Assembly: GCA_035772785.1 (NCBI GenBank)
Contig: JAOCPU010000012.1
Coordinates: 186,001 to 250,000, forward strand
Length of the DNA: 64,000 bases
Reading direction: 5' to 3'
From: Phlebiopsis flavidoalba
Lineage: Eukaryota > Basidiomycota > Agaricomycetes > Polyporales > Phanerochaetaceae
Part shown: positions 45,975-57,599 of the stretch, piece after piece
Position numbering within the stretch: position 1 is the stretch's first letter
How the letters are laid out: each line of letters starts with the position of its first letter
Notes under the pieces: model-generated
What the model saw: only the letters and a program-made list of their open reading frames with translations
Database searches by the model: none
What the model was told of the DNA's origin: nothing
Made by a program: the position numbers and the translations under genes

Positions 45975-47275
45975 CAGTTCCTCTGGCCACATGCCCGAGT
46001 CCCCGGCAGTATATCCAACTATCTTCTAGGCGAAACTAATACTCCTGTCAAGTGGACCTCTACATCCGATGTCAATGCTACATGTCATGCGCACAAACTC
46101 CCTCCCACCCCTTGCGCGCACAGGATTCCACTACACATGGTCGTATTCGCTACTCATGCTGTTGACACCAACGTTGAGCGAATCGGAGCGATGCACCGCA
46201 ATCAGATCATTGCGCGCGGGGAAGTCTCCTTTCGGACACTACCTACAAGCCCACGCACCACTTCATTCTCTCTGTACTCGTTCTGCCACCCCCACCCCCA
46301 TTTTTTAACACGAAACTCTGGACCTATGCGTAGACCCGCACCGCGCGAGCAGAGCTCGGCATGCATGTCCACGCCAGAGGCATTCCACGTCTAGAAGACT
46401 CAACAAGTCACAAAACCACAAGGAACGCGAGGGCGGGGATCGAGAGGTGTATGAGGAGCTCGAAACCATGCGAGACCAGAATATTGACATGGGTAGCTTC
46501 TTCCGTAGCTGCGTGCTTAGGTGAGTCCAGCTATCCCCGCATATAGAAGCGTCATGAACGTTTACGCATTGTGCAGGCTCATCGTCAGCACTCTCCAGGA
46601 ACACCACGCAGCGCGCAGAAATCCCCCGCTGGTGAGGGCAATCCCATCGATGCCAACCAACGATTGGGGGTTTTTTGAAGAATCGCCCGAGTCCCCCTCC
46701 GCACAAGTACATACGGAAGCTTTCCCCCACGGCTGAGCTCGCCTCCCTTCCGGAACGGTCATGCAGCTACAGACTGCAATCATAACGGCTTCTAGCGTGA
46801 CCTTTCGATTGTATCCACGCATCGGTACCTGGTCCCAGACCGACACCATTGCGTGAAAGCTCCTGGTCTACCGTCCTTACGGCCCTCACCATGCACTGCC
46901 GTATCGACGCCGCGAATGATTCTACCTCCCCGCTAGCCCGTATTCACGACTACAGTAACCCATTTACCAACGCGGGGCGTGGGCTCAGACCCGCAAAGCT
47001 CGTCCTAGCACTGCGGCGTTCGCGGCACCTGCTCAATAGGGAGGTACCCTTCATGAGAGCGCAAGTAGCCCGTGTGTTGTCAATGGCAGCGAAATACACA
47101 CAAACGGCCCGCGCATGCTCATTTAGGGTTTTCCAGGGACCATTCGCCATCCCTCGTCACTCGCCATCTCACGAGCTCAGCGGACCCACCGCCTGCACTG
47201 ATGAGAACGCCCACCTCGCGCAGCACTTCATCTACCTCAGCACACCGGAGCGGTCGAACCTATCCATGAGGTGAG
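45975..47275 (+). repeat. Type-2 block, occurrence IV
   Basis: Longest relic of the type-2 block. Landmarks are TATGCGTAGACCCGCACCGC (46,324), CTGCGTGCTTAGGTGAGTCC (splice-like, 46,512), GCCTCCCTTCCGGAACGGTC (46,742) and GGGGCGTGGGCTCAGACCCG (46,976). ORF 46849-47274 (141 codons) spans the 3' half. No domain is certain. Confidence 0.42.
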
Positions 47276-48214
47276 GAACTCGAGGGCCACGCCGCTTTCG
47301 TAGGATTGGGATCAGGCTGCGCCTTCTTTTTCGGCTCCCTGCGAGCCCTTGCGAACCTTCATGGCGACACTGGCGCACGTGTTGAATACTCTCTGCGGGG
47401 CTGCTGAGTACGGTTCACGTTTGAGCGCTATATCGCTTGAAGATGGAGCCATGTGAAGCTGCTTGATGCCGCATACGGACGCCGTGCCGCCAAGGAAGTT
47501 ACAAGTCGTCGGTGAAAGAGAAATGGGGCTTCTACGCTAACAATGTATCCATGTCTTCAAGATATTTTCCTGGTCTTTCCTCACCGCCACGAGGCCTCGA
47601 ACCTGCTACCAAGGCGCTACGGTTACCTGCGGAGCTTACCGATATCGTCGAGTAAAAAAAAAAAGACGGAGATCATCGAGTTAATAGTAACGGTAATGAA
47701 GTGGTAAGCAGCCATTCTTCGGTTCTTTAGACTTGCGACTGGAGGAGGCATTCTAAGACAGCACACAACCCTCAGCCTACGACATTTTAATGGTCAAGAT
47801 CCAAAACTAGAGTCCCTCGCTCTAGGAGCTGGCAAACACCCCAGCAGATCATTCCAACGCGCGGAGATGCGCTCAGACCGGCATTTTCCGAGGGCCATGC
47901 GCGCAGCCGCTGCACGTCTGCTGTCCGAATGGGCAAACCCAAAGGTGTGAGAATTTCCCTCTTGCACAGCAAAAGTCTTCCATTCCTCATAGCCCGAAGA
48001 CAGTCACCTGAGAGGAAGAAATGTCGGAGAACTCAGAACGCATGCAAAGGCAGGGGCACACATTCGGTGACCGCGTTCGGGATGCTGTACAGGGGGAGGC
48101 TGGATGAAAAGTGGTTTCGATGGCTATACTACCGATCCCCCGCTGCACCTCGTCTGCCTCTTTCAGGTCATGACCGTACCCCCGAATCCCAAAGTACTTC
48201 CCCGTTCAACGCAA
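47276..48214. other. Spacer in the fourth unit
   Basis: About 940 bases with no recognisable gene. It includes an A-run at about 47,655-47,665. This stretch has no obvious counterpart in the shorter units and partly explains the larger unit length. Confidence 0.4.
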
Positions 48215-48835
48215 ATTAAATCTCCGTTTACTCCCAATGACAATCTTACAAGGACAGATTACCGCGCTTTGCATCAACGGATAACGACGCGTTTACCGAT
48301 GCTCTGGAATTTGAGAGGGATTTTGTGAGGTACGTCAATAGGCGTCCGACTTATGAACCTTCCCGCTGTCGATGGCTTTCCGCGTCCCGTTTTTTCCCCA
48401 CCTTTCCCGTGCTCTTCATCTTAATGTCGATGAAAGCGCCTTGCGAGACGCGCCGTGTGTTATACTGCACTGCCCGATAGGGCGATACAATACAAGGAAG
48501 GCACGGCATTTTCCATACATGCAAGGCGTCATGATCCTGATCAACTTCCCTCACCGGACCGCAAGCCTCGGGGATGCCATGGCGTGTACATTGATGAGCA
48601 CTGTAAGCGTATTCACCCCAGGTCCACCGCCTCGCACCTCATCCGTCCCGCTCACCTTTCAAGTCAAGACCACGGTGACCATCTTCCCTCGCACTTGACT
48701 CGCCTTCTCTAGAGGTCCGACTCAGTCGCTTCTCGTTCCTACGGGGTAGCTTTTGCTCACCGGAACGTCACCTCTGGGAGAGAGCCTCACATAACTCGAC
48801 ATTAACCTCAAACGCCTCCCATCTCGACGGTATGT
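48215..48835 (+). repeat. Upstream block preceding F-box-like copy E
   Basis: Landmarks are CCCAATGACAATCTTACAAG (48,232), TTTTGTGAGGTACGTCAATA (48,322), GCGCCTTGCGAGACGCGCCG (48,437) and AAGGCGTCATGATCCTGATC (48,523). The ORF 48372-48698 contains ALRDAPCVILHCPIGRYNTR, homologous to the GAVRDAIGRH region before copy D but in a different frame context. Confidence 0.45.
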
Positions 48836-48911
48836 TGTAGATTTCCTCCGCACGTGGTTTGCGCGATGAGTGCCAACGATGTTATAATATGTGTATTTGA
48901 ACACGGGAGCA

Positions 48912-50596
48912 ATGTTACCGGTAGAGGTACCACAGTCTTGCGCCAGAAACCTCCACCACCAAAAAACTGGCCGTCACTCACCGAGCCGAAGTCCACGAGC
49001 GTATTATCTCACTTCGTCGTTATAAGAAGAATCACGGGAATTCTTGTGTTATTTTTACACCAGTTGTCTGGCTATTCTGTGGTGTACGTATATACGGGGT
49101 ATGATATATATATGTAAACGCTGCCAAAAGCGTGCTGCCTAACATGTCGTGCCTGGCGTAATCCGCCGGCCAACGTCATCTCATTGCGCAGCTTTCAGAG
49201 ATACAGCTCCGACGGCTGCGCGGCGACGTGGATGCTTCGAAGCGGCACGCGCGCTGTTCCATGCCACACCTGAAATCAAAAACAACATGGAATCCCTCTC
49301 GTAGATGGATGCGAAATAGAGATCCCTCGCTTCCACTTGGTGCCTATCAAAGCTCGTTCCATCATAGACAAACAGTGTCTCACACCCTTCACATCGAAGA
49401 CGGCCCTTTTATCTGCCGACGGCATCTTATGTTAGTATGCTGGGCAGCTTCAGAACATTACCAAACTCCAGCTGTTCAGATTGACATTCCACTCATATCA
49501 CGACATACGCTCATCGCACTCTGGATTCATTGCAAAAATCTGCAGGATGCTTTCCCTTAATAATCTATCTTGGAGCCCTACCAAACCTGAGATCCAAGTC
49601 CAGAGGAGCTCCTGGCGTTCTTCGCGCATCAAACTCAAGAATCTCACCATCATAGCTGGGAAGTACCTGGACTCTCGATCTTCATTACCATCCATTTGTT
49701 TGGCTGGTTGGCAGCTTCGGGCCAGGCAGCCTCAGAGCTAAACACCGAAACTACACTCAACCTTGCTCGATTCATGCTCGCTGGATGACAGAGCTGTGGT
49801 AAGCCTTAAGTGGTCTGATACGCTGCACACAGCGTTCTAACCGTCTACGAATCTTGTTTCTCAATCTTGGAATAAGGACTAGCAAATCTAAAACTGTGTG
49901 AGTGTTAATGTTGTGGCCGCCCTTTGCCTTGGAAGGTGACAAGACTTATGATCCTCCGCGAGTTGAGTTTATGCGCCCGCTACAGGCACATTGTACCCAC
50001 ATTGAAAACCTTTGACATAAGCTGCGTTAACAGCAAAGGCAGTGTACCTCGACTCGTCGACATTCTGGAAGCAGTTTCCCCTCGCAACCCAGTCGCCGCC
50101 TCCGGTGATGTAGTTAGGTCTTTGACCATACATGTCGATTTTTGCTCCTATCGCCCGCCGTACCATCTACCAGACATCGCCAGTGGAGAGTCCTGGGCAA
50201 AGCTGGACATGCTATTAGCACAATGTCAAAGCGTGGATGAAGTTGTGATACCGCAAACCAAATTCCTGCCAGGCAAAGGACAGTCCATAGCAAATGAAGA
50301 TCAAACTATTTGGGAGTGGTTGGACGTCGACACAAAAGAACTGCAGCGGCTACTCCCGCGAATCTCCAAGGCCGGTCGACTATATACATATGAGACTCCC
50401 ACTCACAGGAAACACATCAAAGTCCCATGTATGTCAACTAACATTTCGATTAGTCTTCGACTAATGAGCGCAATGTAGACACAGCGCGCACTCCGAGTGG
50501 ATGGATGAGGTTGAAACCAGCTCGGAACTCTCCCTTCCTCTCGTTCAGACCGCGGAGGCTTTGGAGGACTCGGGTGCTAGTCCAGTCACAGCTTAG
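48912..50596 (+). CDS. F-box-like / leucine-rich protein, copy E
   Basis: The start is taken at 48912, before a broken EVHERII-type F-box core near 48,990-49,010. Then LTFHSYHDIR, NLSWSPTKPEIQVQRSSWRS, RIKLKNLTIIAGKYLDSRS, a broken WLAASG stretch and RCTQRS-type codons. A long open exon follows from about 49,980: YRHIVPTLKTFDISCVNSKG, SVPRLVDILEAVSPRNPVAA, SGDVVRSLTIHVDFCSYRPP, YHLPDIASGESWAKLDMLLA, QCQSVDEVVIPQTKFLPGKG, then WEWLDVDTKELQRLLPRISK. The last exon gives VETSSELSLPLVQTAEALED and SGASPVTA, stop at 50596. The C-terminal half is the best preserved of the family. It is convergent with Pho84-like copy 3. Confidence 0.66.
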
Positions 50597-50934
50597 TTGC
50601 ATCTCAAGGGCATTGGCGGAGCAGGATGTACGTTTCACATCTGTCTGCGCATCCTCCGTACACTAAAGAACTAATAGCTGCGTCACGTCGTAGTTGCTTC
50701 TCCCTTGCTCCTCAGGCTGTGAAAACCGATCCTCAAGTCAGTCAAGAAATCTGAATTCCTTCCCCCGTTGAATAACACGTCGTTTACCAAACATGTTCCG
50801 CTCGTGGACATCCAGCCGATCACTTTCATAGATGTCATCGTACTCGACCGTACCCTCTGAAACACAATCCCTTACCTATTTCTTTGGCTCATACTTTCCT
50901 CGGATCACCTTTTCCGTTTCATTTCACATCTTCT

Positions 50935-51060
50935 ATCTCGATTTGCTCTTGCTGCCTAATGTAGTGGCTTTTGCCTCGGATCGTCCCGAGTGAATGATAT
51001 AACAACTTGTGTAATGTAACAATGCCTGCCCGGGATCGTTCTGCTGTGTAATATAACAAA
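50935..51060. repeat. Degenerate minisatellite, copy E
   Basis: Three to four imperfect copies of the CTCGGATCGTCC...GTAATGTAAC unit seen after copies C, D and F, between the F-box-like gene and the junction motif. Confidence 0.55.
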
Positions 51061-51158
51061 TATTATCTTACATGTTCTTTCCGTAAGAACGCACAGCTCG
51101 ATTGAACGCACACCAAACTCCGGAGACCACGTCCGGCGCGGCAGGCCTGGCAGCGGAA

Positions 51159-51178
51159 GCGCCGACGCCACCGAACGC
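51159..51178. repeat. Conserved junction motif, copy E
   Basis: GCGCCGACGCCACCGAACGC, matching the copy C motif over its whole length, again between F-box-like and Pho84-like genes. Confidence 0.65.
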
Positions 51179-51508
51179 ATCCGAGAATGGAAGGCGTTTC
51201 ACGTTCGCACTGCGCTATGTAGCCCCCGTCGCGCTCGACGCACGCATAACAAACCACACACCGCCGCGCATTTCACCGCACACACAATCCCATTCCAAAA
51301 AACCGAACCAAAACGACATACACGCAAACAACACGTCAAAAACCAAATATCTTCGGACCGAATAATTTTCACCCAACTTCCAACTACAGTACACCGCCCT
51401 GACGCACTCCAAAAAGATTAACAAAAAGAAAAACCTACGGCCCGGGGGTACAACAGCACAGAGACGATGCGCGGAGATGCGAGTGAGATTAGATACTACA
51501 GCGAGATA

Positions 51509-53570
51509 TCAAGACATCGAGAGACTAGACACGAGAGAGAGATGTGAGAAGGAACGGAGGGGGACAGAGTGAGAGGGAGGGAAAACTATGCGTGCGGCGA
51601 CTCGCGGGGCACCGCAGGGCTCTGGTATGAATCCTTCCTGGTTCTCGTTCGAGAGCTCCTCGAGCGTCTTGCCCTTTGTCTCTGGGATGAGCAGCGTCGA
51701 GGAGGCGCCTGTGAGCATGAAGAACGCAAAGATCTCCAAGCTATATGCGTGCTTGTCAGTATGCTGTGGGTAATAAGGGGGGAGTGAGGGCTTACATGTG
51801 TCCAACGAACGCATTCGGGCCGTGAATATTGCGGAGATGCGCAAAGCCAACCTGCGCAATGACAGCGCCGAGCTTTTCATTCACCGCCGAGATACCGTGC
51901 CCGTGTCTCAAACGGTATCGCGTGGGGAAGACCTCGCCGGGTACGATGTACGTCGTCGTGTTGGGCCCGAAGTTCTGGAAGAAGTTCGTGAGATGGCAGT
52001 AGAGGAACACAAACGCCTTGCTCGCGGCCGGTGCTCGCGATGAGCTTGTCGTGGCCAAAGCCTAGGAAATGGATTAGCTTGCGGACCCCAGCCGTCGATG
52101 GAGCTTAAAAGGAAGGTGACCGAGTAGTAGCTCTCAATGAGGCCTCGCGAACGTAGAGGATCACATTGATGATGCAGAAGTTCTTGAGGTTCGTAGAGAA
52201 AATTTGGGTCCGCAGGTGAGGCTTTTGCCGGGCGAACCGAGACCGATCGCGTTGCGGATAGTCGAGGAGTTCAGTCCGAGACCGTAGAAAGCAATCTGCT
52301 GGTTGAAGTTAGCATCGAGCGGGTGAATGAGAGAGATGAAAACGTACGACCCTCGAGCGCAAACCACGAGTACGCCGTGACGAGGAGAGAGTCTTGCCGT
52401 CCTCCCAGCGCGAGAAGTACGCGGATGGAGGAAGTCACGCATGCTCGCCTCGGGCGCTTGGACTGCGCTCGACGGCCCCGGCGGTCGGGTATCGACGCAG
52501 TACGTGCCGATTCTGAAGAAGTTGTCGGACATCGTGTTTCTTGGCTCACCTGGTGGACATTGCGCTCAATGTCCATGGTGAAGCGCGACATTTCGAGGAT
52601 ACGTGAGCCGGAGGTGCAGCGCGACGACGCTGGGGACGCAGGCGAGGCCGATGAGGATGCGCCGCATGCGGTCGATGGGCGGGAAGATGTGCGTGTCGTC
52701 GTAGAGCAATGAAGCCCATTTTATCTGCGTGTATGGGTGAGCAAACTGAGCGCGGCGCACGGGGGGGGGGCAGTCCAAGGTGCGCGAACACGGCGGTCAT
52801 GAGCCGCCCACGGATGTGCCATCGCGCTGAGCTCGGAGGAGATGAACGCCCGTAAGGGGACAGCCGTCGATGTCCATGAGCCCGCCGCTCGACGAGTGCA
52901 TGACGATATCGAGGACGTTTCACGGTCGTGGGCTTCGCTCTGGCGACGGCCTTGTCGAAAGATGGCGACGACTGATGATGATGAGTTAAATACTAACTAG
53001 AGCGCATACATGGGGAGCCAGCTGCCACCAAAAATGAGAACAGGCACTTACACATGCGCTAACTTATCGAGGATATCGGACGAGCCAGTGTTGAGGAGCG
53101 AATTAATCCGACGATGGCTCGCTATACCGCTTCAATTCATTGAGTTGCAGCCGTGACCACCAAAGTCCCAGTCTAGTAACGTCAACACTCAGGGCCTAGG
53201 TTCATTGCCGCCTAGACATAGCCCAGCATCGGGCGGGGCCATGTTTATGGTGGGACTCGGTGAAAGCAGGTGATCGTAAGATACAGGCAGATTAAAGCCA
53301 GATGACTGGTGAGCCAACGACGCAGGGGATACGAGACTCAAGTCAAGCGGTGAAAGATGACGACACCAGCGACCAGGGCATTGACTTGAAGTGAGAACCG
53401 ACTGCCCCGAGAATTCGGTGCCTTGAGTGAAGACGTATAGCAGGCCGGGAGATAAGGGGGCCAACTCTACAACGCAGATTAGGCGTTATCGACCGCCGGA
53501 AAAGGGCGGCCTGCGTGCGTACGCTTCTCGCCTCAAGCGTGATAGTCCGGAAGCTGGGGGGGGGGGGGTG
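51509..53570 (-). CDS. Pho84-like phosphate transporter, copy 3 (frame-shifted, best preserved)
   Basis: H+/inorganic phosphate symporter of the major facilitator superfamily, plasma membrane. Readable pieces are HIRGRLMTAVFAHLGL (near 52,780-52,830), DRMRRILIGLACVPSVVALH with LRLTYPR, RFTMDIERNVHQVS, AYSWFALEG, IAFYGLGLNSSTIRNAIGLG and SPGKS. Further on are MATTSSSRAP-type codons for the Ser/Ala-rich loop, FLYCHLTNFFQNFGPNTTTY, IVPGEVFPTRYRLRHGHGIS, LGAVIAQVGFAHLRNIHGPN and AFVGHM. After an intron the last exon reads LEIFAFFMLTGASSTLLIPE, TKGKTLEELSNENQEGFIPE and stops at 51509. The N-terminus is near 53,570, beside a 13-G run. Shifts are present but all main exons are represented. Confidence 0.75.
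53556..53568. repeat. Poly-G tract of 13 at the 5' end of Pho84-like copy 3
   Basis: Thirteen G directly beside codons matching the QLPGYTL-like N-terminus of copy 4. A second run of 10 G occurs inside the same gene at 52761-52770. Confidence 0.75.
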
Positions 53571-54270
53571 ATGCCTTGCCTTCTGCGGACTGTCACGACT
53601 CGCGAGACCGACTCCTTCCCGCGTCCGGCGCGCGGTCTGACTGCGTTAGTCTGACTAAGTATCTCCTCCAGAACCGCACAACGACGCTATGGTGTGTGGC
53701 AATTCATTGCGGCGCGCCACCCCCTCAACGTCTCTACGCATTTTCTCGATGCCCATGCTCAAACCTTAGGCTCTAATCGTCACGTTGCGACCTCTCCATT
53801 CTATCCTTTGGATCGTCCATACTGCGGGCCGGCGTCGACCGTGACATTGAGACTTGTGTCGCTATCTTAGAGTTATATATGTGCAGTATTCTTTTTTTCA
53901 TTTATAACCACTAATGAAGAGCACCCCACCATTGATAGATGCTTCACCACCCAAAATAATCCGCGCATGCCAACGAAGTGGGGGACCGTGCCGACGAAGG
54001 TTACCACCTAATGAGTGGATTGCGGTTCTTGAAGACGGAGGTCCGCGACTACGACCGAGTGCCACGTCTTGGCCTACGCCTATGGCCCCGGCAGATATAT
54101 TGCAGCGACAGCCGACCAAGTAGTACAAGAAAGCACAAGCCTATAGAGATACAGGCGCATCACGTAGCCGACTCTGTTTGCAAAAGCTCAAGCTCAAAGA
54201 CTGGTGCTGCAGCGAGGCGCTAATCTTGCCTAGGAACCGCACACCATATGGCCCCGCCATACAGTCGCTA
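53571..54270. other. Spacer upstream of Pho84-like copy 3
   Basis: About 700 bases, no recognisable gene. It includes the presumed promoter of copy 3. ORFs at 53898-54128 (-) and 53914-54223 (+) are antisense to each other and unsupported. Confidence 0.4.
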
Positions 54271-54297
54271 TCAGCCGCATCAGACGGCATCAGCCGC
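54271..54297. repeat. Unit-boundary repeat, occurrence 5
   Basis: TCAGCCGCATCAGACGGCAT followed by CAGCCGC: three diverged copies of the boundary repeat. Confidence 0.6.
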
Positions 54298-54304
54298 TAG
54301 TAGC

Positions 54305-55720
54305 ACCTTCTTACTGGATTCCTGAGATCCGCCGAGAACGATATCACGGTCTTCTGTTTCTTCCGGCACTATGGATGACTGTCTGGTCTAGTTACGCTCT
54401 TGGCCTGACCATTCCTCTCATTCATCGGCATACATCGAATCCTACTCCAATTTACTCTTCAAACCTCACCGTCGTTGCCAGCCGTCGACAAGTACTTACT
54501 GCCGAGCGATCGAATAGCCCACAGCGATGATGCGCCGCAGGAGCCGTGCACGCGTGGGAGCTCTCCTTCCACTACTGTCCACGAGCCTACACACCACTTG
54601 CCTGAACTCCTCTGTAGCACCATCTTACAGTACGTATCCAGTCTTCCATCGTCGACCACTCTAGACTCCGGGTGCTATGCGCAGACCCGCACTGCCGCGA
54701 GCCAGGAGCTCGGCATGCATATTCGCGCCAGATGGCATCCCGCGTCCAATGAGATTCGATAGGCACAAAACTCACGAGGGAACCGGACGAGGTAGGGATC
54801 GAGGGTGTATTATGAAGAAGAAGGCTCGAACTAATGGACTAAGACTAGTCTATGGACTTCTATCCGGGCAGCTGCGCGCACTAGGTTGAGTCGGGCCATT
54901 CTCGGTAAGCAGAAGGCCGTTATGAACCTTCAATGCGTCTTCCTGGAATTTTACAAAGGCATCGCTCCGATACCGCTTATGCGGACCCCGATTGCTCAGC
55001 ACCAATGACTAAAACGTCAAACAAGCGATTTGAAGGCAATTTCGAACAAATCCCCCGATGTTCCCCATGCGCGTACACCAGAGCCCTCCTCCCACAGCCT
55101 CGAGTGTGTGCACCCTCCCCAGTCCGCTATACTCGTCAGCAGCTAACGATCTCCTGCGACCAGAATTTTCTCCCAACGACATCTCATGTATCGCGCATCA
55201 GAACACTAGCTTTCAAACTGACTTGGGACATGTCGTCGCAGGAAAGCCTCAAGTCAGTGCCCGCCCTCTACCGCCCCCACCATACAAACCGCCAGCTTAT
55301 CGACGTCACGAAGCCTTCTATCTCCCCGCTAACCCTGTATTAACGATTACCCATAACCCATCTACCAAAGAGCGTGGGCTCAGAACCGCAGAATTTGCCC
55401 CAGCCCCCCCCAGCGCTGCGGTGTCTGGCGGCACCTGCTTAAAGGAAAAAAAAACAATAGTGGTGGGACATTTTCACGATCGACGAAAGTCACTAGCTGT
55501 CCTCCGGCAACGAGCAGTACACACAATTCGGCCCGCGCAACGCTCATTCGTTGGCTTCCCAGCAATAATATCTCTCCCTCGTCACTCGCCGTCTTCGCCA
55601 GCTCAACGAACTCCACCGCCTACACTGGCGTGGGATGCTCACCATCCCCGCCCTGGACTTCATCTACTAGTACCCCAAACATCACCTAGAGTCGGTCGAT
55701 CGAGCCTCTACTTGATGTGA
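54305..55720 (+). pseudogene. Type-2 block, occurrence V: possible second F-box-like gene
   Basis: Best-preserved type-2 block. ORF 54475-54762 (95 codons) reads AVDKYLLPSDRIAHSDDAPQ, then HHLPELLCSTILQYVSSLPS, an LPxELLxxIL pattern typical of F-box cores, then CYAQTRTAAS and RARWHPASNE. The 3' part (54,930-55,720) has ORFs in two frames. One, 55058-55720 (220 codons), is Pro/Ser-rich and probably frame-shifted. Landmarks shared with occurrences III and IV (GCAGACCCGCAC, GAGCGTGGGCTCAGA) fix the homology. The F-box reading is an inference from about 20 residues. Confidence 0.4.
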
Positions 55721-56804
55721 AGAGCGTTAGAGGACAAACTGCTGTATGCTAGGATTTGGACCATGCCATGCCGTTTCTGCTCTAGCCGTCCATCGCGCAG
55801 GCCTCGATGTCAACACGACGGACCGTGTTTGTTTCCTACCTCTTTGCATGAACTGCTGAGTCCGCGTTCGTGTATTGCGAGTAGATCATATCCATTTTGA
55901 ATAAATGGAGTGATGGGGATAATTGTTCGAGCTCGCACACAGATGCCGGACACCGTGCCGCAAAGCTAGGGTTGAGCGTCGCCGCTGAAGGTCTTATTAG
56001 TCCTACTGTCAATCGAGAATATGGGGTTCTATGCTGACAGTTTACCAGGGAGTCATTCAAATTTTGTCAACAGCCGCTCCTTTCTCCACACTACGCCATC
56101 ATCGACCTCTTAGGGCGAGTAGCCTGCACAAATTGCAGTATATAGCGTGGGAGCAGTAAGTACGAGACAGAATAAACGTTTAACATGGTACGCAATGATT
56201 ATCATAGTGCATTGCGCGAAAGCAACCGAACACAGAATCCACTCAGCCCAGCTCCCGACGTTCTATGCTCAAGTTAACCTCAACACCAGGGCCCCACTCG
56301 GCAACACGCCTGGGTGTGTAGACATGCGTCCTCGAAAACGAGAACCTCCTCGAGTTAGAAGTGTCGTTTCCTATCCCCCGGCCGTGGCGGATCTGCGAGC
56401 TTCGAGGTGCAGTCTTCCCGCTACTGCGACTTCGGGCACCTCGCACGGAGACTTGGCCGCTGCATGCGTCCCCACGTGTGAGTAAAAAACCCTTCGTTGG
56501 CAGCAGCACAGCTCCTGGCTGCGGTTTCTCATCACCCGAAGAACTAGTCCACAGCGTGAAAAGAGGAAGGACCGCTGGGAAGGACTCATTGCTCCTATGG
56601 ATGGGCATCCATTGACAGTCCCCTGTGATCGTTTCGGGAGATTGCTGGTGTACATGCGCGGGGAAAGGTCTGTGAGTGGAAATCGCCTTCGTAGGCGATA
56701 CCATGGGATGCCGCCCGCTGTAACGGCCCCGGTTCCTCCCCGCCAGTCATTTCTGTTACCCCAATAGCGTCGCCCAAAGTACTTCCCCGTTCTACGCGCG
56801 CTGA
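55721..56804. other. Spacer in the fifth unit
   Basis: About 1.1 kb with only short or antisense-paired ORFs (for example 56147-56485 + and 56243-56704 -). No domain recognised. Confidence 0.4.
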
Positions 56805-57540
56805 ATGTCACCTCCATTTACACCCCTCCCGATGATCTAATCTTTGCAAGGATCGAATCCCTGCGCTTGTATTTTCTCACACAACGTTTGGGCGCATGAA
56901 CCACGCGTATGCTACAGTGTGTTCCGGTACTTGGTCTAAGTGGGGATTATTTTTGGCAGGTACTGGAGCTGCCCATTCCATAATCGTTCCGACAATTAAA
57001 ACCTTCACTGCTGATCGCATGTGCTTTTCGTCCTCCCATTCCACCCTTTCCTCATGCTCCTTACTTCTTTAGTCGACTTAGCAGCGCCTTGCGAGACGCG
57101 CCGTTGTGAACACCGGGATTGCCCCGATAGCCGATACAATATACATGGAGGGCACCGCATTTTCCATCTTTATTGGGCAGAGCGTCATGATCCTTGTGAA
57201 TTTCCTCTAGCGGACCGCAAGCCACGGGGCGTCGACCACGATGTATAGGACGTAGCATTGTAAAAGCTGATTCTCATAAATCTGATCTACAGACTCTCTC
57301 ATCTCATCCGTCCGTCTGCTCACCTCCAAGTCAAGCCCAGCGAAATCTCCACACATTTTTACGCTACGTTCCTCGCCTTCCGACGGTCGTCGCTCGCGTT
57401 CCTAACGTACGTGGTCGCTTTCGCTCAGGCCTGATGGTCCGCTGAGAGAAGCCTGTTCATCAAACAGCTCGCACTGAGCTTGGGAACCGCCCGCCTCCTC
57501 CTTCTCGGACGGTATGCTGGGGTTCTCTCTCTAGTGCGAT
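56805..57540 (+). repeat. Upstream block preceding F-box-like copy F
   Basis: Landmarks CCCGATGATCTAATCTTTGC (56,828), GCGCCTTGCGAGACGCGCCG (57,085), AGAGCGTCATGATCCTTGTG (57,180) and CTCACCTCCAAGTCAAGCCC (57,320) match the blocks before copies C, D and E. Confidence 0.45.
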
Positions 57541-57599
57541 GAGTGTGCCAACGCTGAAAAACACTGTACGACAGACGATCTCGGCATATCGGGAACCTG

